Below are positions 60,174 through 64,000 of a stretch of DNA of 64,000 nt, piece by piece. The stretch comes from Chelatococcus sp. (GTDB lineage Bacteria; Pseudomonadota; Alphaproteobacteria; Rhizobiales; Beijerinckiaceae): contig QFQY01000029.1 in the NCBI GenBank assembly GCA_003248805.1, positions 1 to 64,000 on the forward strand, in the 5' to 3' direction. The position numbers were made by a program, and so were the translations under genes. Under the pieces are notes generated by a model. The model had not been told where the DNA came from, did no database searches, and worked only from the letters and a program-made list of their open reading frames with translations. Within the stretch, counting starts at the first letter, position 1, and every line of letters begins with the position of its first letter.

Positions 60174-60953
60174 TCACCGACCGGCGAAGCGGCCCAGCAG
60201 GGCGAAATAGAGCGGGTAGGGCAGCAGGCCGATCAGCTTCGTCAGCCAGGCCAGCCGGCGCGGGAAGGCGATCACGAAGCCGGCGCGCTCGAAACCGTCG
60301 GCGATGCGGCGCGCCGCCTCCTCCGCCGGGATGATGAACGGCATCGCGAAGGGCCTGTCCCGCGTCATCGGCGATTCGACGAAGCCCGGATTCACGACCT
60401 GGACCCGGATCCCGGCGCGCGCGGCCTCGAAATGAAGCGACTCGCAGAGATAGATCGCCGCGGCCTTCGAGGCGCCGTAGGCGGTCCCGCCCGGCAGGCC
60501 GCGAGAGCCGGCGAGCGAGGCGTTGACCGCGATCTGACCCCGGCCGCGCTGTCTCATGCGCTCGAGCGCCGGCGCCAGCGCCTTCGCGACGCCGAGCAGG
60601 TTCACGGCGAAGGTCTCCTCGAACGCCGGCACGTCGATCGAATCGCCTCTGCCCCCGGTCGCCACTCCCGCATTGAGAAAGGCGAGGGCGATCGGCCCGT
60701 GCACGCTCTCGATGCCCTCGACCACCGACGTCATCGAGGCGGCATCCGTGACGTCGCCGACATGGGCGACGATCCTGCCCGGGAGCCCCTCGGCACGCCG
60801 CGCCAGCGCCTCGAGCAGATCGAGGCGGCGCGCGGTGACGGCGACCGTCCAGCCGCGCCGCGCCAGCTCCAGCGCCACGGCCTCGCCGATGCCCGAGCTC
60901 GCGCCGGTGACCCAGGCGGCGCCGTCCTGCGGCTTCATGCGCGGCAATGACAT
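60174..60953 (-). CDS. Short-chain dehydrogenase/reductase
   Basis: 259 residues, classical SDR. NAD(P)-binding TGASSGIGEA (16-25), Arg near 42-43 in TARRLD suggesting NADP preference, LNAG near 92-95, catalytic Ser in NASLAGSRG and the YGASK motif (Tyr159 and Lys163 approximately). The C-terminal 40 residues contain a hydrophobic stretch (LIGLLPYPLYFALLG), often found in the photolyase-associated SDRs. Substrate unknown. Neighbour of phrB, convergent, 25 nt apart. Divergent from AlaX. Confidence 0.88.
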   Translation of the reverse strand: MSLPRMKPQDGAAWVTGASSGIGEAVALELARRGWTVAVTARRLDLLEALARRAEGLPGRIVAHVGDVTDAASMTSVVEGIESVHGPIALAFLNAGVATGGRGDSIDVPAFEETFAVNLLGVAKALAPALERMRQRGRGQIAVNASLAGSRGLPGGTAYGASKAAAIYLCESLHFEAARAGIRVQVVNPGFVESPMTRDRPFAMPFIIPAEEAARRIADGFERAGFVIAFPRRLAWLTKLIGLLPYPLYFALLGRFAGR

Positions 60954-61139
60954 TCCGTGCTCCCGGCCCTCATCGGCCGGCCCCCGAAAGCGCCGCCCTT
61001 CCGTCCTCTACGCCGCGCGGCCCCCGGGGGAAAGGGCGCAGTCCCGTCCCGCGACGCGACGGGTGGCGCGGGCGCCGCGATCGGTGCATTCTCCGCGGCC
61101 GCCGCGAAGGCGGTTTCCACGATCACAAGACGACGGGCC

Positions 61140-61856
61140 ATGCCGACCGAACTGCTCTTCCGCCAGGACGCCTACCTGACCGAACATCCCGCCTCCGTCG
61201 TCGAGATCAACGAGCGCGGCGGCATCGTTCTCGACCGGACGGCATTCTACGCCACCGGCGGCGGCCAGCCGGGCGATGCGGGGCTCCTGAGGCGCGCGGA
61301 CGGCAGCGAGATCGCCATCGCCACCACGGTCTACGATCCCGCCGACAGGAGCCGCGTCGTCCATGTCCCGGCCGAGGGGCAGCCGTTGCCGGCACCGGGC
61401 GAGGCCGTGACGGCGGTGCTCGACTGGGAGCGCCGGCTGAAGCGCATGCGCATCCACACCGCGCTGCATCTGCTCAGCGTCGCCCTGCCCTATCCCGTGA
61501 CCGGCGGCTCCATCGGCGACGGCGACGGCCGGCTCGATTTCGACATCCCCGAGGGCGGGCTCGACAAGGAGAAGGTCGCCGAGGACGTCAACGCGCTGAT
61601 CGCCCGCCATGCCGAGGTGACCGAGCGCTGGATCACCGACGCGGAACTCGACGCCAATCCCGGACTGGTGAAGACGATGTCGGTGAAGCCGCCGCGCGGC
61701 TCGGGCCGGGTCCGTCTCGTCGCGATCGGCGACATCGACCTCCAGCCCTGCGGCGGCACCCATGTCCGCAACACCGCCGAGATCGGCCCCATCGCCGTCA
61801 CCGACATCGAGAAGAAGGGCAAGCAGAACCGGCGCGTGCGCATCGCCCTCGCCTGA
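61140..61856 (+). CDS. alaX: Alanyl-tRNA editing protein AlaX
   Basis: 238 residues. Free-standing editing domain that removes Ser or Gly wrongly attached to tRNA-Ala. The threonyl/alanyl-tRNA synthetase additional domain has zinc ligands His106 and His110 (RIHTALHLL), Cys204 and His208 (QPCGGTHVR). The N-terminal part with FYATGGGQPGDAG (37-49) is the AlaRS-like beta-barrel, making this the AlaX-M type. ATG at 61140; upstream in-frame codons are not conserved. Followed 67 nt later by sseA on the same strand. Confidence 0.92.
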   Translation: MPTELLFRQDAYLTEHPASVVEINERGGIVLDRTAFYATGGGQPGDAGLLRRADGSEIAIATTVYDPADRSRVVHVPAEGQPLPAPGEAVTAVLDWERRLKRMRIHTALHLLSVALPYPVTGGSIGDGDGRLDFDIPEGGLDKEKVAEDVNALIARHAEVTERWITDAELDANPGLVKTMSVKPPRGSGRVRLVAIGDIDLQPCGGTHVRNTAEIGPIAVTDIEKKGKQNRRVRIALA

Positions 61857-61923
61857 CGCCCCGCCCCGACCGCATCAGACTTCCCCGCGCCCCGCGCGGC
61901 CCGCTCGCAAGGACCCGCCGACC

Positions 61924-62781
61924 ATGGCCCAAGACGACATCTTCGTATCGACCGACTGGCTGGCCGAGCGCCTCGACGCGCCCGACCTCGTGATCGTCGA
62001 CGGCTCCTGGTACCTGCCCGCGCACAAGCGCGACGCCAAGGCCGAGTATGCCGCGCGCCGGATTCCCGGCGCGGTGTATTTCGACATCGACGCCGTCAGC
62101 GACCGTTCCGTCGACCTGCCCCACATGCTGCCGCGGCCGGAGGCCTTCGCCGCCGCCGTCAGCGCGCTCGGCATCGGCGACGGCATGCGCATCGTCGTCT
62201 ATGACGGGCTCGGCCTGTTCTCGGCCCCGCGCGTGCGCTGGACTTTCAAGGTCTTCGGCGCGCGGGACGTGGTGATCCTCGAAGGCGGGTTTCCGAAATG
62301 GCAGGCAGAGGGCCGCCCCGTCGACGACGCGCCGCCGGCCCCGCGCGCGGCGCGCAGCTTCACCGCAAGGCTCGACCATTCCGCCGTCGCCGACGCGACC
62401 GATGTCGAACGGGCGCTGGCGGGCGATACGGCGCAGGTGGTCGATGCGCGGCCGGCGGCCCGCTTCCGGGGCGAGGAAGCCGAGCCCCGGCAGGGCGTCC
62501 GCTCCGGACACATGCCGGGCGCGCTCAACATGCCGGCCTCGGACCTCGTCGCGAACGGCCGGCTGAAAGCGCCGGACGAGATCGCCGCGGCCTTCGCCTC
62601 GGCGGGCGTCGACCTCGACCGGCCGATGATCACGAGCTGCGGCTCGGGCGTCACGGCCGCGATCCTGTCCACGGCTCTCGAGACGATCGGCAAGCCCGCC
62701 CGCGCCCTCTATGACGGCTCATGGACCGAATGGGGCGGCAGCGACAGGCCGCTCGCCACCGGCCCCGCGAAGAAGGATTGA
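61924..62781 (+). CDS. sseA: 3-mercaptopyruvate sulfurtransferase
   Basis: 285 residues. Two rhodanese domains (about 5-130 and 155-280). The active loop is TSCGSGVTA with the persulfide-bearing Cys239; the CGSGVT sequence is typical of mercaptopyruvate rather than thiosulfate specificity. DGSWYLPAHKRDAKAEY and EGGFPKWQAEGRPV in the first domain are conserved. The first domain has Asp at the position matching the active Cys (VYDGLGLFSAPR), as usual. Operon with AlaX upstream and the cupin gene 3 nt downstream. Confidence 0.93.
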   Translation: MAQDDIFVSTDWLAERLDAPDLVIVDGSWYLPAHKRDAKAEYAARRIPGAVYFDIDAVSDRSVDLPHMLPRPEAFAAAVSALGIGDGMRIVVYDGLGLFSAPRVRWTFKVFGARDVVILEGGFPKWQAEGRPVDDAPPAPRAARSFTARLDHSAVADATDVERALAGDTAQVVDARPAARFRGEEAEPRQGVRSGHMPGALNMPASDLVANGRLKAPDEIAAAFASAGVDLDRPMITSCGSGVTAAILSTALETIGKPARALYDGSWTEWGGSDRPLATGPAKKD

Positions 62782-62784
62782 GCG

Positions 62785-63321
62785 ATGAGCGGGCACGACC
62801 ACGACCATCACGACCACGATCATCACGGGCACGATCACGGCCACGACCATCCCGCCGGCGAGCCGCGCTGGAAGCATGACGGCGTGCGCGTCATCCCCGG
62901 AGACAGGCTCGACTCCAACACCGCGCAGACGCCGGGCATGTTCCGGCAGGCGGCGATCAACCATGCCCGCGTCGGCGCGCAGAAGATCTGGGCCGGCACG
63001 GTCTCGATCCAGCCCAATGCCAAGACCGGGGTGCACCACCACGGCGAACTCGAAAGCGTGATCTACGTCGTCAGCGGCCGGGCCCGGCTGCGCTGGGGCG
63101 ACAGGCTGGAGTTCGTCGCCGAGGCCGGCCCCGGCGACTTCATCTACGTGCCGCCCTTCGTCCCCCATCAGGAGATCAACGCCAAGCCCGACGAGCCGCT
63201 GCAATGCGTGCTCGTGCGGTCCGACAACGAGGCGGTGGTGGTCAACATCACCGATGTCGACCCGGTCGAGAAGCCCGAGGAGGTCTACTGGGTCGATCCG
63301 ATCCACGCTAAACCCGACTGA
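62785..63321 (+). CDS. Cupin-domain protein with a His-rich N-terminal tail
   Basis: 178 residues. The first 22 residues contain eleven His alternating with Asp and Gly, a likely metal-binding tail. The single cupin barrel (about 60-150) has motif 1 GVHHHGELE (His84-86, Glu88/90) and motif 2 with GDFIYVPPFVPHQEI (His128), so a complete metal site. Substrate unknown; similar proteins are found beside sulfur or cysteine genes, but I know no proof of function. Starts 3 nt after the sseA stop. Confidence 0.8.
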   Translation: MSGHDHDHHDHDHHGHDHGHDHPAGEPRWKHDGVRVIPGDRLDSNTAQTPGMFRQAAINHARVGAQKIWAGTVSIQPNAKTGVHHHGELESVIYVVSGRARLRWGDRLEFVAEAGPGDFIYVPPFVPHQEINAKPDEPLQCVLVRSDNEAVVVNITDVDPVEKPEEVYWVDPIHAKPD

Positions 63322-63346
63322 CCCCGCCGGAAGGGATCCGAACAGC

Positions 63347-63751
63347 ATGAACGACCGCGAAAGCCTCCTCTCGCTGGCGGAGCGCTGCGAAAGCTCGCAG
63401 CGGCCCGACCGGGCGCTGGACGCGGATATCTACGAGGCGCTCGGCTTCACCGTGAGGCGCAAGCCGGCCCATCTCGTCGGCCGCGGCACTCCGGCCGGCG
63501 GCATCTACCAGCGCGGCAATCTCTGGAAGACGCTGGGCTCGGTCAGCGCCGATATCGACGTCGCGGTCGGCCTGCTGCGGGAGAAGGCCCCGGACTGGAG
63601 CTGGAGCCTGCAATGCATGGTCGGCGAGAACAGCGCCGCCTTCCAGGCCCTCGTCGCCGACTGCTCCGGCAACGGCATGGCGGGCTCGCTCGCGCTCTGC
63701 GCCGCGATGCTGCGCGCCTTCGCCGCGCGTGGCCGCTCGTCGGACGCCTGA
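63347..63751 (+). CDS. Hypothetical protein, similar to small phage-associated proteins
   Basis: 134 residues. Begins NDRESLLSLAERCESSQRPDRALDADIYEALGF, a pattern I have seen in short proteins of alphaproteobacterial phages and genomic islands (LAERCE...GPDRELDA), though not assigned a function. Soluble; no signal or membrane segment. AAGGGATC lies 9 nt before the ATG at 63347. Follows the cupin gene by 25 nt on the same strand. No other phage gene is visible. Confidence 0.6.
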   Translation: MNDRESLLSLAERCESSQRPDRALDADIYEALGFTVRRKPAHLVGRGTPAGGIYQRGNLWKTLGSVSADIDVAVGLLREKAPDWSWSLQCMVGENSAAFQALVADCSGNGMAGSLALCAAMLRAFAARGRSSDA

Positions 63752-63865
63752 ACGCCCGCGCCGCTCACGGACAATTGACCGAGGGACCTCCACGAGCCGT
63801 TGAACGGCACAGGGTCCCCGCTAGGGTCTGGGCGGGCTCGTTTCCGAGTTCAGGGAGAGACATGA

Positions 63866-64000
63866 ATGACTGAAATCCAGCCGTCGCGCCGCCTCCTGCT
63901 CGCAGGCGCCGGGGCCCTCGCTGCCGGTTCGACACTCAATCTCGCCGGCCTCCTGCCGGCTCATGCACAAGGAGTTGCCGTGAACCAGGCTCCCGGCTTT
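63866..64000 (+). CDS. Start of a Tat-exported protein, cut by window edge (possibly MBL-fold hydrolase)
   Basis: First 45 codons only. The sequence begins MTEIQPSRRLLLAGAGALAA, a twin-arginine-type signal (SRRLLL) with a cut near PAHAQ (residue 36). The remaining VNQAPGF resembles the start of secreted metallo-beta-lactamase-fold hydrolases of Rhizobiales, but too little is present to be sure. GGGAGAGA lies before two overlapping ATGs: the one at 63862 leads to a stop after three codons, so 63866 is the real start. Confidence 0.6.
   Translation, partial: MTEIQPSRRLLLAGAGALAAGSTLNLAGLLPAHAQGVAVNQAPGF

Noticed and set aside
63347..63751. Prophage edge at the right end
   Set aside because: Only one small protein resembles phage-associated families; neighbours are ordinary metabolic genes and no integrase or attachment site is seen.

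Overview
This window reads as chromosomal DNA of a high-GC alphaproteobacterium of the Hyphomicrobiales (Rhizobiales). A Bosea- or Methylobacterium-like genome fits best. The grounds are the nuoABCDEFG order, PopZ (DUF2497), an ExoR-like Sel1 protein, the soluble fdsGBA-fdhD-fdsD formate dehydrogenase beside an OFA-family transporter, BA14K and HdeA proteins, and several dispersed palindromic repeats of types common in Rhizobiales. The genus is inferred only.

Layout. 1-5720: complex I operon nuoABCDEFG on the minus strand, nuoG cut by the left edge, with two palindromic repeats between its genes. 6012-7018: an HdeA-type and an M15-type exported protein. 7212-13392: repair and recombination genes, mfd (broken) and recG, with sdhE between. 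13407-16147: an orphan low-GC membrane protein, an AraC/GyrI regulator, and DUF502 and DUF454 proteins. 16148-19503: glmS and glmU (UDP-GlcNAc synthesis). 19725-23461: opgG-opgH (periplasmic glucans). 23475-27086: a minus-strand run of DUF350, VOC, GSP-synthase-like ATP-grasp, DUF1190 and DUF350 genes. 27087-27808: non-coding, rich in inverted repeats. 27809-34516: pyrG, secG and tpiA, then ppiD and trpE. 34624-37851: UPF0114, BA14K, xth and exoR. 37838-40533: ilvD and a YqaA-type protein. 40801-48253: valS (broken), dps, a PNPOx-family stress protein, popZ, tolC and pcm. 48468-48872: tRNA-Cys carrying a 55-bp internal duplication, then tRNA-Asn with a clear promoter and terminator. 49476-58580: LysR regulator, fdsGBA-fdhD-fdsD and an oxalate/formate-type MFS carrier. 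58694-64000: photolyase, SDR, AlaX, sseA, a His-rich cupin, a small protein, and the start of a Tat-exported protein.

Working together. The fds cluster is a self-contained NAD-linked formate oxidation module: import or antiport, oxidation to CO2 with NADH production, and sulfur delivery to the Mo cofactor. Its FdsG and FdsB subunits and the N-terminus of FdsA are paralogues of NuoE, NuoF and NuoG at the other end of the window. NADH from formate would feed complex I. GlmS/GlmU, OpgGH, ExoR, TolC, PopZ and the DUF350/DUF1190/ATP-grasp set all concern the envelope or cell pole.

Most notable: mfd and valS each lack about 62-64 nt internally and so change frame, and tRNA-Cys carries an exact 55-bp tandem duplication. 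ValRS and tRNA-Cys are normally indispensable. I therefore lean towards assembly error, but real mutation with second copies elsewhere is possible.
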